From the NCBI RefSeq assembly GCF_013004695.1, contig NZ_JABEMG010000043.1:1-33488 (forward strand): DNA of 33,488 nt. Direction: 5' to 3'. The position numbers and the translations under genes are program-made. Origin of the DNA: Promicromonospora citrea (GTDB lineage Bacteria > Actinomycetota > Actinomycetes > Actinomycetales > Cellulomonadaceae). The notes beneath the pieces were generated by a model. It saw nothing but the letters and a program-made list of their open reading frames with translations. It was not told where the DNA came from and did not search any database. Shown here piece after piece: positions 6,373 through 13,973 of this stretch (position 1 is the first letter of the stretch; the number at the start of each line of letters is the position of its first letter).

Positions 6373-6855
6373 TCAGGACGCGAGGGCCGCGGCCAGCCGG
6401 TCCACGAACGCCCCCTGGGCGCTGACGACGAGCCGGCGCGCGTCGTCGGGCGGGAACCAGGCGACCCGGTCGATCTCCGGGATCTCCAGGCGCCGCCCCG
6501 AGCGCGGGGGCCACTCGATCTCGATCGTGTTGCTGCGCGCCCGGGTCAGGTCCAGCCCCGGCTCCGGCCACGCACGCGCCCAGGCGTGCACCACCTTGCC
6601 CGCGCGCTGCCGGACCTCGCCGAGCGGCACGTCGGGCACGGACGCCGTCGGCAGGTCGAGCCCGAGCTCCTCCGCGGCCTCGCGCAGCGCCGCCGCGTGC
6701 GGGTCCTCGCCGGGCTCGAGCTCACCCTTGAGCAGGGTCCACGCCCCCGCGTCCTTGCGCGCCCAGAACGGGCCGCCCATGTGCCCGAGCAGCACCTCGA
6801 ACCCGCCGCCGGCGGTCCGCCGGTAGAGCAGCAGCCCCGCGCTCGTCGTCGCCAT
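6373..6855 (-). CDS. NUDIX hydrolase
   Basis: The 160-residue protein carries a full Nudix box (GX5EX7REUXEEXGU) at about residues 44-66, read as GELEPGEDPHAAA then LREAAEELGL. The first strand, TSAGLLLYRRTAGGGFEVLL, and the later EIEWPPRSGRRLEIPEIDRV fit the NUDIX fold. These Mg-dependent enzymes hydrolyse nucleoside diphosphate derivatives, often oxidised or signalling nucleotides. MGGPFWARKDAGAWTLLKGE resembles the DUF-type NUDIX proteins annotated as NTP pyrophosphohydrolases, but the substrate is uncertain. On the minus strand GACACT precedes the ATG by seven bases, again suggesting a leaderless transcript. Confidence 0.88.
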   Translation of the reverse strand: MATTSAGLLLYRRTAGGGFEVLLGHMGGPFWARKDAGAWTLLKGELEPGEDPHAAALREAAEELGLDLPTASVPDVPLGEVRQRAGKVVHAWARAWPEPGLDLTRARSNTIEIEWPPRSGRRLEIPEIDRVAWFPPDDARRLVVSAQGAFVDRLAAALAS

Positions 6856-6957
6856 GAGGCCAGTGTCACCCGTCCCCCGCGGGCCCGCGACTGTCGCCCG
6901 GGGCCACTATCACGGCGCCGCTCATTTCGCGCTTTAACAATCAATATCCCCTTCACG

Positions 6958-6986
6958 TTGCACTGTCCGGCTCGCCTACTTAACGT
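6958..6986 (+). promoter_or_regulatory. Promoter of the 27-residue peptide gene
   Basis: TTGCAC (6958-6963) and TAACGT (6981-6986) are 17 bases apart, in a stretch (about 6920-7045) clearly richer in A and T than its surroundings. The predicted 5' leader of about 65 bases contains two small hairpins: CGAAC/GTTCG (6995-6999 and 7003-7007) and TCACGG/CCGTGA (7010-7015 and 7024-7029). Confidence 0.5.
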
Positions 6987-7057
6987 ATAGAACGCGAACA
7001 CCGTTCGACTCACGGGCAAACGTCCGTGATCCCCAATTAACAAGAAGGAGCTCGCAC

Positions 7058-7141
7058 ATGAGCCTCATCGACATCGTCGCCAACCTGGTCTGCAACCTGG
7101 GTCTCACCGTCGCCCAGGTGCTGTGCCTGCTGGGTCTCTGA
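7058..7141 (+). CDS. 27-residue hydrophobic, amphipathic peptide (unknown)
   Basis: A short ORF begins MSLIDIVANLVC, continues NLGLTVAQV and ends LCLLGL, then TGA. A near-ideal ribosome site, AAGAAGGAG (7042-7050), lies seven bases before the ATG, the best in the window. Almost every residue is hydrophobic. The polar ones (Asp5, Asn9, Asn13, Thr17, Gln20) fall every 3-4 positions, so they line one face of a helix. Cys12 and Cys23, three turns apart, face the same way. The gene has its own promoter and a 15-bp-stem terminator, so it is a free-standing unit. Options are a membrane microprotein, a type I toxin-like peptide, a secreted amphipathic or antimicrobial peptide, or the ORF of a dual-function small RNA. 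I recognise no family. Reality as a translated gene is well supported; function is not. Confidence 0.72.
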   Translation: MSLIDIVANLVCNLGLTVAQVLCLLGL

Positions 7142-7160
7142 CCTGGTAGGACACCCAGGT
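7141..7160 (+). other. Hairpin at the stop codon of the peptide gene
   Basis: ACCTGG (7141-7146) pairs with CCAGGT (7155-7160). The right arm can instead pair with coding-region ACCTGGGT (7095-7102) through ACCCAGGT (7153-7160), an 8-bp exclusive alternative. Confidence 0.4.
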
Positions 7161-7185
7161 CTGCGGGAGTCGATCCCCCAGCAGG

Positions 7186-7219
7186 AGAGCTCCCCCACGG
7201 TCGCCCGTGGGGGAGCTCT
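7186..7219 (+). terminator. Strong terminator of the peptide gene
   Basis: A perfect 15-bp stem (7186-7200 with 7205-7219; arms AGAGCTCCCCCACGG and its complement) closes a TCGC tetraloop and is followed by TCCC. It ends the short transcript about 45 bases after the peptide stop codon. Confidence 0.8.
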
Positions 7220-7264
7220 TCCCTGAGCGCACCTTTTTCTGCGCCGCGGTGCGCACGAGGAAGC

Positions 7265-7349
7265 CGCAATTGCGCGAGCGCATTTCTCGCGCCTCGGCTG
7301 GAAATTTCCTGGCGCCTTTTATAGATAGCCCCGGCACGCCGTGCCGGGG
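7265..7349. other. Structured intergenic segment before arfB
   Basis: Between the peptide terminator and arfB there are several dyads: CGCAATTGCG (7265-7274), GCGCGAG/CTCGCGC (7272-7278 and 7286-7292), GGAAATTTCC (7300-7309) and a 9-bp stem with a GCC loop (7329-7337 and 7341-7349). The last is preceded by TATAGA (7320-7325), a possible -10 box that would place the hairpin at the 5' end of the arfB mRNA. The opposite strand reads TATAAA at 7316-7321. No ORF with coding character is seen. Confidence 0.35.
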
Positions 7350-7404
7350 CCTGTCGGCGTGCCCGCAGGCTCTCCTGCGCCCGCCGATGCGCGAGGATGG
7401 ACGC

Positions 7405-7851
7405 ATGCCCTCGCCCGCCCGCCCCGGCCTCGCCGTCACACCCGCCCTGACCATCCCCCGGGCCGAGCTCACCGAGCGGTTCTCCCGGTCGTCCGGCCCG
7501 GGCGGGCAGGGCGTCAACACGACCGACTCGCGCGTCGAGCTGTCGTGGGACGTGCAGGGGTCCACGGTGCTGAACGACGCGCAGCGGCAGCGCCTCACGG
7601 AGCGGCTCGCAGCGCGGCTGACCGACGGCGTCCTCACCGTCGTCGCCTCGGAGCACCGGGAGCAGCGGCGCAACCGCGCCGCCGCCGCGGCCCGCCTCGC
7701 CGCGCTCGTCGCGGACGCGCTGGCCCCCGGACCCCGCACCCGCAGGCCCACCCGGGCGACCCGCGGCTCGCAGGAGCGGCGGCTGGCCGCCAAGAAGCAG
7801 CGCTCGGACACCAAGCGCCTGCGCTCGGCACGACCGGGCCGCGAGGACTGA
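7405..7851 (+). CDS. arfB: Peptidyl-tRNA hydrolase ArfB (ribosome rescue)
   Basis: The 148-residue protein has the release-factor catalytic loop SSGPGGQGVNTTDSRVEL with GGQ at residues 33-35, and a basic C-terminal tail (RRLAAKKQRSDTKRLRS) that in ArfB/YaeJ enters the empty mRNA channel. It frees ribosomes stalled on mRNA lacking a stop codon by hydrolysing peptidyl-tRNA. It lacks the codon-recognition domains of RF1 and RF2 and has the usual ArfB length. I chose ATG 7405 because homology begins soon after it (ITIP-like LTIPRAELTERFSRS) and GAGGA (7393-7397) lies eight bases upstream; upstream in-frame sequence is shadow coding. Confidence 0.9.
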   Translation: MPSPARPGLAVTPALTIPRAELTERFSRSSGPGGQGVNTTDSRVELSWDVQGSTVLNDAQRQRLTERLAARLTDGVLTVVASEHREQRRNRAAAAARLAALVADALAPGPRTRRPTRATRGSQERRLAAKKQRSDTKRLRSARPGRED

Positions 7852-7942
7852 CCCCGGGCCCGGCGTACCCCGATCAGCAGACGGTGGCGCTCACGTGCGC
7901 GGCCGGGGCGGAGCGCGGTGGGCGGGATACGATCCCAGACCG

Positions 7943-9328
7943 ATGACCCGCACCGACCTCCCCGCGGCCCTCCGGACCGCCCTGCCCGCCGGCACCGTCC
8001 TCACCGACGGTGCCGAGCTCGACCGCTACGCCCACGACGACGCCGAGTGGGCCGCCTACGCGACGCCCGCCGCCGTCGTGCTCGCGACGAGCCTGGAGGA
8101 CGTCGTGACCACCGTGCGCACCGCCGCGGAGCACGGTGCCCCCGTGGTGCCGCGCGGGGCGGGCACCGGCCTGTCCGGCGGGGCCAACGCCGTCGCGGGC
8201 TGCGTCGTGCTGTCGCTCGAGCGCATGACGGCGATCCGCGAGGTGAACGTGGCGGAGCGCTATGCCGTCGTCGAGGCGGGCGTGCTCAACGACGACCTGC
8301 GCCGGCACGTCGCCGCCCACGGCCTCTGGTACCCGCCGGACCCGGCGAGCCAGGCGATCTCGACCATCGGCGGCAACGTCGCCACGAACGCCGGCGGCCT
8401 GTGCTGCGTCAAGTACGGCGTGACGCGGGACTACGTGCTGGGCATGACCGTCGTGCTCGCGGACGGCTCGGTCGCCCGCCTCGGCCGCACCACGGCCAAG
8501 GGCGTGACGGGGTACGACCTCACCGGACTCATGGTCGGGTCGGAGGGCACGCTCGGCGTCGTCGTCGACGTCACCCTCGCGCTGCGCCCGCTCGCCGGGC
8601 GCGAGGACCGGGCCGTCGTCGGCTGGTTCGGCTCGCTCTCCGACGCCGGGGACGCCGTCGCCGCCGTCTCGGCCGCCGGGATCGTGCCCGCGGCGCTCGA
8701 GCTCATCGACCGGACGTGCGTGCGCGCCGTCGCGGACTGGCAGGGCTGGACCCTGCCCGACGGCGCCGCCGCGCTGCTGCTGGCCAAGGTCGACGAGCCG
8801 GGCGCGGCGGGCGAGGAACTGGCCGACCGGGTCGCCGCGCACCTCGCGGACGCGGGCAGCCTCCGGGTCGAGCGCGCCGTCACCCCGGAGGACGCCGACC
8901 GCCTGTTCCTCGCCCGCCGGCTCGCCTACCCCGCGCTGGAGCGGCTCGGCCCCGTGCTCACCGAGGACGTGTGCGTGCCGCGCGGGGCCGTCGCGGAGAT
9001 GCTCGGCCGGATCGAGCGCATCGCCCGCGAGGCCGACGTCGTGATCGCGAACATCGCGCACGCCGGGGACGGCAACCTGCACCCGCTCATCATCGCGCCC
9101 GAGGGCGACGACGCCGCCAAGGCGCGGGCCGAGGTCGCGTTCGACCGGATCGTCGACGAGTGCCGGGCGCTGGGCGGCACGGTCACGGGCGAGCACGGCG
9201 TGGGCCTGCTCAAGCTGGCGGGCGCGGCACAGGAGCTGAGCCCGGTGGCGCTCGCGATGCACCGCGCGATCAAGGACGCGCTGGACCCGCAGGGCCTGCT
9301 CAACCCCGGCAAGGCGTTCCCGGGCTGA
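7943..9328 (+). CDS. FAD-linked oxidase, GlcD/D-lactate dehydrogenase type
   Basis: The 461-residue protein fits the FAD-binding type 4 family with a GlcD-like C-terminal domain. The FAD pyrophosphate region is PVVPRGAGTGLSGGANAVAG (about residues 69-88), followed by IGGNVATNAGGLCCVKYGVT. The C-terminal part has the conserved IAHAGDGNLHP and GEHGVGLLK motifs. Such enzymes oxidise glycolate, D-lactate or other 2-hydroxy acids to 2-oxo acids, passing electrons to a quinone or another carrier. There is no GlcE or GlcF partner next to it, so a single-subunit D-lactate or 2-hydroxyacid dehydrogenase is likely. ATG 7943 follows TACGAT (7928-7933) by nine bases, suggesting a nearly leaderless mRNA. 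Confidence 0.88.
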   Translation: MTRTDLPAALRTALPAGTVLTDGAELDRYAHDDAEWAAYATPAAVVLATSLEDVVTTVRTAAEHGAPVVPRGAGTGLSGGANAVAGCVVLSLERMTAIREVNVAERYAVVEAGVLNDDLRRHVAAHGLWYPPDPASQAISTIGGNVATNAGGLCCVKYGVTRDYVLGMTVVLADGSVARLGRTTAKGVTGYDLTGLMVGSEGTLGVVVDVTLALRPLAGREDRAVVGWFGSLSDAGDAVAAVSAAGIVPAALELIDRTCVRAVADWQGWTLPDGAAALLLAKVDEPGAAGEELADRVAAHLADAGSLRVERAVTPEDADRLFLARRLAYPALERLGPVLTEDVCVPRGAVAEMLGRIERIAREADVVIANIAHAGDGNLHPLIIAPEGDDAAKARAEVAFDRIVDECRALGGTVTGEHGVGLLKLAGAAQELSPVALAMHRAIKDALDPQGLLNPGKAFPG

Positions 9329-9354
9329 GGCGGCGGCTGCGGCCCGCCAGGCCC

Positions 9355-9410
9355 TGGTCAGGACGAGAGGTCGCACCTACACTGGCTGGCGCGTGTTTGA
9401 AACGTTGCAA
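9355..9410 (+). promoter_or_regulatory. Promoter and LacI-type operator of the rhamnosidase gene
   Basis: TGGTCA (9355-9360) and TACACT (9378-9383), 17 bases apart, form a promoter. Directly after the expected start site lies TTGAAACGTTGCAA (9397-9410), a dyad centred on CG in which six of seven base pairs match, the classic form of LacI-family sugar-repressor sites. A repressor there would block early elongation. No LacI-family gene is in the window. Confidence 0.6.
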
Positions 9411-9445
9411 TGGAGCTCGCTTCACCGCCCACGCCTGGAGGCGCC

Positions 9446-12400
9446 ATGACCCTGGACCGCAGACTGTTCCTCAAGACCGCCGGCGTCGCGTCCACCGCCG
9501 CCACCCTGCCCGCCGTGATCCCCGCGGGTGCCGCCGCGCGGCCGCAGCCCGGCGGCGGGCACGGCGGCCGGGTGCGGCTGACCGACCCGCTCGTGGAGAA
9601 GAAGGCGACACCGCTCGGGATCGACGTCGACCGGCCCCGGTTCTCGTGGACGATCGAGGCGGACGGCCGCGGCGTGGAGCAGACGTCGTACCGGCTGCGG
9701 GTCACGGAGGCCGGGCCGGGCGGGCGTACGGTCTGGGACAGCGGTGTCGTGCGGTCGGCCGAGTCGGCGAACGTCGCCTACGACGGGCCGGCGCTGCGCG
9801 CCGCCACCGAGCACACGTGGCGCGTCGACGTCGTCACCACGCACGGCGGCGCGTCGACGACCTCGACGTTCCGCACGGGCCTGCACGCCGAGGAGGACTG
9901 GGGCGGCGCGCGCTGGATCGGCAACGAGCGGCGGCGGGGCGAGGTCACCGACCTGCGGTTCGACGGCGCGATCTGGATGTGGCTCGCCGACGGCGAGCTG
10001 CCCGGCGCCGACCGCATGTTCCGGGTCGGCCACGCCGCGCCCGAGGGGACGACGGCGACCCGCGCGGAGGTGCTGATCACGGCCGACGACGCGTTCACGC
10101 TCTGGGTCGACGGCGTCGAGGTCGGCGCGACCGAGGCCGTCGAGAACGGCTGGCAGTCCTCACAGTTCTACGACGCCGAGGTGTCGGGCTCGCGCACCGT
10201 CGTCGCCGTGCGCGGCAGCAACGACGCGGTGAGCGCGGGCGCGGTGCTCGCCGTCGTCCGCCTCACGTACGACGACGGCTCGACCGCGCTGCTCACCTCG
10301 GGCGCCGGGTGGAAGGCCGCGACCGATGCCCCCGACGACTTCGCACGACCCGACCTCGACGACTCCGGCTGGGCGCCCGCGCAGGAGATCGCGGCGTACG
10401 GGTCCGGGCCGTGGGGCAGCGGCGTCCGGCTGCCGGTGCGTGACCCGTTGCCCGCGCCGCTGCTGCGCCGGGAGCTCGAGGTGGGTCCGCGCCTCGAGCG
10501 CGCGACCCTGTACCTGGCCGCGGGCGGGTACGCGAACGTGTCGCTCAACGGCAGGCCCGCCGACGATCAGGTGCTCGCCCCGGGCTTCACCGACTACGAC
10601 GACACCGTGCAGTACACCGCGACCGACCTCACGCGACGGCTGCGCCGGGGCCGCAACGTGCTCGGCATCGAGCTGGGCCGCGGGTTCTACGGGATGACGG
10701 GCGGCAACGTCTGGCGGTGGGAGTCGCCGCCGTGGCACGACGAGCCCGTCGTCCGCGCGGTGCTGCACCTGCGGTACGCGGGCGGGCGCGTCGAGCGCGT
10801 GGTGACCGACACCTCCTGGCGCCTGCACGACGGCCCCACGGTGTTCGACGACCTGTACGGCGGCGAGGCGTACGACGCGCGCCGGACCGTGCCGGGCTGG
10901 GACACGGTCGGGTTCGACGACGCCGCGTGGACGGCCGCCGCCGAGGCACCGGGCCCGCGCGGCGTGCTGGTCAACCAGCGGCAGCAGCCGATCACCGTCG
11001 CGGAGTCCCTGCCCGCGGTCGAGGTGACGGAGCCCGAGCCCGGCGTGTACGTCGTGAAGTTCCCGCGCGTGATCGCGGGCTGGGTGCGGTACACCGTGAC
11101 CGGCCCCGCCGGCGCGACGGTGCGGGCCCTGCACGGCGAGAAGCTCACCGAGGGGGGCCGCGTGAACGCGGCCAACAACGGCGGGTTCCAGGCCGGGTTC
11201 CAGACGGACCGGTTCACGCTCGCCGGGACCGGCAGGCCCGAGACGTGGGAGCCGAGGTTCTCCTACAAGGGCTTCCAGTACATCGAGGTGACCGGCTGGC
11301 CGCAGGACGGCCCGCCGCCGCTGTCGGCGTTCACCGCACGCGTGGTGCACACGGCCGCGGCGGAGACGGGCCGGTTCGACAGCTCGAGCCGGATCATGAA
11401 CCGGGTCCACCGCGCCGTGGTCGACACGATGAAGAACAACCTCCACGGGATCCCGACCGACACCCCGATGTTCGAGAAGAACGGCTGGACCGGCGACGCC
11501 GCCCTCGGTGCCGAGATGTTCCTGCTCAACCTCGATACGCACGAGCTGTTCGCCAAGTGGCTGCGCGACGTGCACGAGACGCGCGACGACCAGGGCCGCC
11601 CGCTCGTCATCGCCCCCAGCTCCGGCGACTGGGGCGAGTGGGGCGTGTGCCCGCCGTGGCACGCGGCCTACGTGATGATCCCCTGGTGGCTGTACCAGTA
11701 CGGCGGCGACACCCGCGTGCTGACCGAGTGCTACGACGGGATGAAGCGCTACGTCGACCTCGAGCTCGACCGGTCCGACGGCGGCATCGTCCCCGACGCG
11801 CGGCTCGGCGACTGGGTGAGTCCCGAGGCCAGCCCGGGCGGCGGCAACGCGCCCGAGGACCTGCGGGTCTCGGCGACGGCGTTCCTCCACGCGATGCTCG
11901 TGTCCATGCGGCGCAGCGCCGGGTTCCTCGGCAAGGCCGCCGACGTCGAGCACTTCGCCCGCGGCGCCGCCACCGTACGGGCGGCGTTCAACGACGCGTT
12001 CCTCGACCACGACGCCGGGTACTACCGCGGCACGGGCGACCGCGGGTACCGCCAGACGCACAACGTGCTCGCGGTCCAGCACGGCCTCGTGCCCGACGAC
12101 GCGACCGCGCGGCGCGTGGTCGACAGCATCGTCGCCGACGTGCGCTCGCGCGGCACCACGCTCAACACCGGCGTGCTCGGCACCAAGTGGCTGCTGCCGG
12201 TGCTGACCCGGTACGGGCACGCCGACGTCGCCTACGAGCTCGCCGTCCAGACGGCGTACCCGAGCTGGGGGTACATGATCGAGAACGGGGCGACGTCGAT
12301 GTGGGAGCACTGGTCGCTGGAGGCGCGCTCCTACGGGCACTACTTCCTGGGCACCGTCGACGACTGGTTCTACCAGCACGTCGCCGGCCTCCAGGCCTCG

Positions 12401-12712
12401 CCCGACACCGGGTTCCGCGACCTCACCGTCGCCCCCGCCGTGACGGAGCACCTCGACCGCGCGAGCGCGTCGGTCCGGACGCCGTTCGGCACCGCCGCCA
12501 GCGCCTGGCACCGCTCGGGCCGCCGGCTGCGCCTGACCGTCACGGTCCCGGTGGGCACGACGGCGACGGTGCGGGTGCCGTCCGGCGAACCCGAGGCGGT
12601 CACCGAGCAGGGCCGCCCGCTGTCCCGCGCGGAGGGCGTGACGGAGGTGACGTACGAGGCCGACGCCGCGGTGGTGCGGGTCGGGTCGGGGACGTACACG
12701 TTCGTGGCCTGA
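9446..12712 (+). CDS. Tat-exported alpha-L-rhamnosidase, GH78
   Basis: The 1088-residue protein starts with a twin-arginine signal (LDRRLFLKTAG, Arg5-Arg6, then an Ala-rich core to about residue 32). The N-terminal Ig-like domain starts RLTDPLVEKKATPLGID, then beta-sandwich domains with ADDAFTLWVDG, LYLAAGGYANVSLNGRPADD and FYGMTGG, and the alpha6/alpha6 barrel from about residue 640. Candidate general acid is Glu677 in PMFEKNGWTGDAALG and base Glu954 in SMWEHWSLE, by analogy with GH78 structures. It releases terminal rhamnose from plant or bacterial glycans outside the cell. GGAGG (9437-9441) sets the ATG at 9446. A LacI-type operator upstream implies sugar induction. No transporter for rhamnose is adjacent. 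Confidence 0.9.
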   Translation: MTLDRRLFLKTAGVASTAATLPAVIPAGAAARPQPGGGHGGRVRLTDPLVEKKATPLGIDVDRPRFSWTIEADGRGVEQTSYRLRVTEAGPGGRTVWDSGVVRSAESANVAYDGPALRAATEHTWRVDVVTTHGGASTTSTFRTGLHAEEDWGGARWIGNERRRGEVTDLRFDGAIWMWLADGELPGADRMFRVGHAAPEGTTATRAEVLITADDAFTLWVDGVEVGATEAVENGWQSSQFYDAEVSGSRTVVAVRGSNDAVSAGAVLAVVRLTYDDGSTALLTSGAGWKAATDAPDDFARPDLDDSGWAPAQEIAAYGSGPWGSGVRLPVRDPLPAPLLRRELEVGPRLERATLYLAAGGYANVSLNGRPADDQVLAPGFTDYDDTVQYTATDLTRRLRRGRNVLGIELGRGFYGMTGGNVWRWESPPWHDEPVVRAVLHLRYAGGRVERVVTDTSWRLHDGPTVFDDLYGGEAYDARRTVPGWDTVGFDDAAWTAAAEAPGPRGVLVNQRQQPITVAESLPAVEVTEPEPGVYVVKFPRVIAGWVRYTVTGPAGATVRALHGEKLTEGGRVNAANNGGFQAGFQTDRFTLAGTGRPETWEPRFSYKGFQYIEVTGWPQDGPPPLSAFTARVVHTAAAETGRFDSSSRIMNRVHRAVVDTMKNNLHGIPTDTPMFEKNGWTGDAALGAEMFLLNLDTHELFAKWLRDVHETRDDQGRPLVIAPSSGDWGEWGVCPPWHAAYVMIPWWLYQYGGDTRVLTECYDGMKRYVDLELDRSDGGIVPDARLGDWVSPEASPGGGNAPEDLRVSATAFLHAMLVSMRRSAGFLGKAADVEHFARGAATVRAAFNDAFLDHDAGYYRGTGDRGYRQTHNVLAVQHGLVPDDATARRVVDSIVADVRSRGTTLNTGVLGTKWLLPVLTRYGHADVAYELAVQTAYPSWGYMIENGATSMWEHWSLEARSYGHYFLGTVDDWFYQHVAGLQASPDTGFRDLTVAPAVTEHLDRASASVRTPFGTAASAWHRSGRRLRLTVTVPVGTTATVRVPSGEPEAVTEQGRPLSRAEGVTEVTYEADAAVVRVGSGTYTFVA

Positions 12713-12777
12713 CGGGTCCGGACCGATCGCTGCGGCTCGGGGACGGGCCGGCCGGCCCTCCGCGACCGACACCGGCG

Positions 12778-12793
12778 CCTCCCGGCGGGGAGG
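12778..12793. terminator. Hairpin between the rhamnosidase and a GNAT gene
   Basis: CCTCCC (12778-12783) and GGGAGG (12788-12793) pair around a GGCG loop between convergent genes. The stem is short and has no T-tract. Confidence 0.4.
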
Positions 12794-12820
12794 TGTACGG
12801 CGGGGGCGCGTCGGGCGCTG

Positions 12821-13267
12821 CTACACCACGAGCTCGCCGACGACCTCGCCGAACAGCTCCCCGACGGGCCGGAACCCGCACCGCAGGTAGAACTGTTCAG
12901 GGCTCGCGGGGTGCCGGGCGTCCCACAGCACGGTGATGCGGTCGACACCGCGTCGCCGGGCCTCGGCCGCGACCTCCTCCACGGCGAAGCGCCCGACGCC
13001 TCGTCCGCGCGCCGAGGACGCGACGTTGAGGCGCCAGATCCCGGCACGGAAGGCCGGCTCGTGCTCCTCGGGGTTCCAGTTGGCCATGACGAAGCCGACG
13101 ACCTCGCCGTCGTCGGTGACGGCACGCGGCCACGCGGTGGGCTGCACGTAGGCCTCGGCCACGGACCAGGCCGTCGGCGCGACGGGTTCGTCGTCCCCGG
13201 GCTGCGGGGGCAGCCGGAGCACGTCGGCGATGTTCTCCGGACTCAGCTCTTCGATGCGCAGGGCCAT
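12821..13267 (-). CDS. GNAT-family N-acetyltransferase
   Basis: The 148-residue protein has the GNAT core: a strand around VVGFVMANWNPEEH, then WRLNVASSARGRGVGRFAVE near residue 85, where ARGRGVG is the acetyl-CoA pyrophosphate loop, and the C-terminal FYLRCGFRPVGELFG. It transfers an acetyl group from acetyl-CoA to an unknown amine. On the minus strand TACGTT (13274-13279) ends six bases before ATG 13267, a leaderless arrangement. It is divergent from a second GNAT gene, with 81 bases between the starts; the two are from different GNAT subfamilies, so this is not a recent duplication. Confidence 0.85.
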   Translation of the reverse strand: MALRIEELSPENIADVLRLPPQPGDDEPVAPTAWSVAEAYVQPTAWPRAVTDDGEVVGFVMANWNPEEHEPAFRAGIWRLNVASSARGRGVGRFAVEEVAAEARRRGVDRITVLWDARHPASPEQFYLRCGFRPVGELFGEVVGELVV

Positions 13268-13348
13268 GCACCGAACGTACGCGCCACCACTGACACTCCC
13301 GCTCGGGCCCTCTGCCGAGCGACGCCGGGGTCCGGCTATGGTGCCGGG

Positions 13349-13888
13349 ATGGTAGACCTCGGAAGCGTCACGTGGCCGCCGGCGCCGATCCGGACCGAGC
13401 GGCTGCTGCTGCGCGAGCCCGACGCCGCCGACCGCGACGTGGTGGTGGAGCTGCACGCCTCGGCGCAGGTCAACGCCTACCTCGGCGGGGCGCTGCCGCG
13501 CGAGGAGGTCGAGCGGTCGGTGCCCGCCGTGCCGAAGGGACGCCCGGGACACTTCGTGGTGGACCGCGACGGCGGCATGATCGGTCTGGTCACGCTCGAC
13601 GCCCACGACGGCGAGCACGAGGCCCCGCGCACGGCGGGCCGGATCGAGCTCGGCTACCTGTTCCTGCCGGACGTCTGGGGCAACGGGTACGCCGCGGAGG
13701 CGTGCACCGCCGCGCTCGGCTGGTTCGCGAGCGCGGTGCCCGGCGAGCCGGTGGTGCTGACCACCCAGACGGCCAACGTGCGCTCGGTGCGCCTCGCGAC
13801 GCGGCTGGGGTTCGTGGAGACCGAGCGCTTCGAGGCGTACGGCGCGCAGCAGTGGTTCGGCGTCTGGACGCCACGCGCCCTCGCGTAA
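13349..13888 (+). CDS. GNAT acetyltransferase, RimJ/RimL type
   Basis: The 179-residue protein has the RimJ/RimL-like layout. It opens with IRTERLLLREPDAADRDVVV, has GMIGLVTLDAHD in the core sheet, then IELGYLFLPDVWGNGYAAEA (acetyl-CoA loop WGNGYAAEA) and ends with SVRLATRLGFVETERFE. Family members acetylate protein N-termini, aminoglycosides or small amines; the target is unknown here. ATG 13349 is fixed by TATGGT (13337-13342) six bases upstream. There is no ribosome site, so the mRNA is probably leaderless. Upstream in-frame sequence runs antisense through the neighbouring gene and is not coding. Confidence 0.86.
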   Translation: MVDLGSVTWPPAPIRTERLLLREPDAADRDVVVELHASAQVNAYLGGALPREEVERSVPAVPKGRPGHFVVDRDGGMIGLVTLDAHDGEHEAPRTAGRIELGYLFLPDVWGNGYAAEACTAALGWFASAVPGEPVVLTTQTANVRSVRLATRLGFVETERFEAYGAQQWFGVWTPRALA

Positions 13889-13917
13889 CGGGCCGGGGAC
13901 GACGTGCGGCCGCTTGC

Positions 13918-13950
13918 CGCGGGACCGGCCGGGCATCGACCGGTCCCGCG
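13918..13950. terminator. Convergent terminator between GNAT and GH87 genes
   Basis: CGCGGGACCGG (13918-13928) pairs with CCGGTCCCGCG (13940-13950), eleven perfect pairs with an 11-base loop. It lies between two converging genes. Confidence 0.65.
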
Positions 13951-13973
13951 ACGAGCGACCGCGCTCGCGAGGA

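Noticed and set aside
10160-12772. 870-codon open frame antisense to the rhamnosidase gene
   Set aside because: It is a shadow frame of a very GC-rich gene, rich in Arg, Ala, Gly and His, with no domain, ribosome site or promoter.
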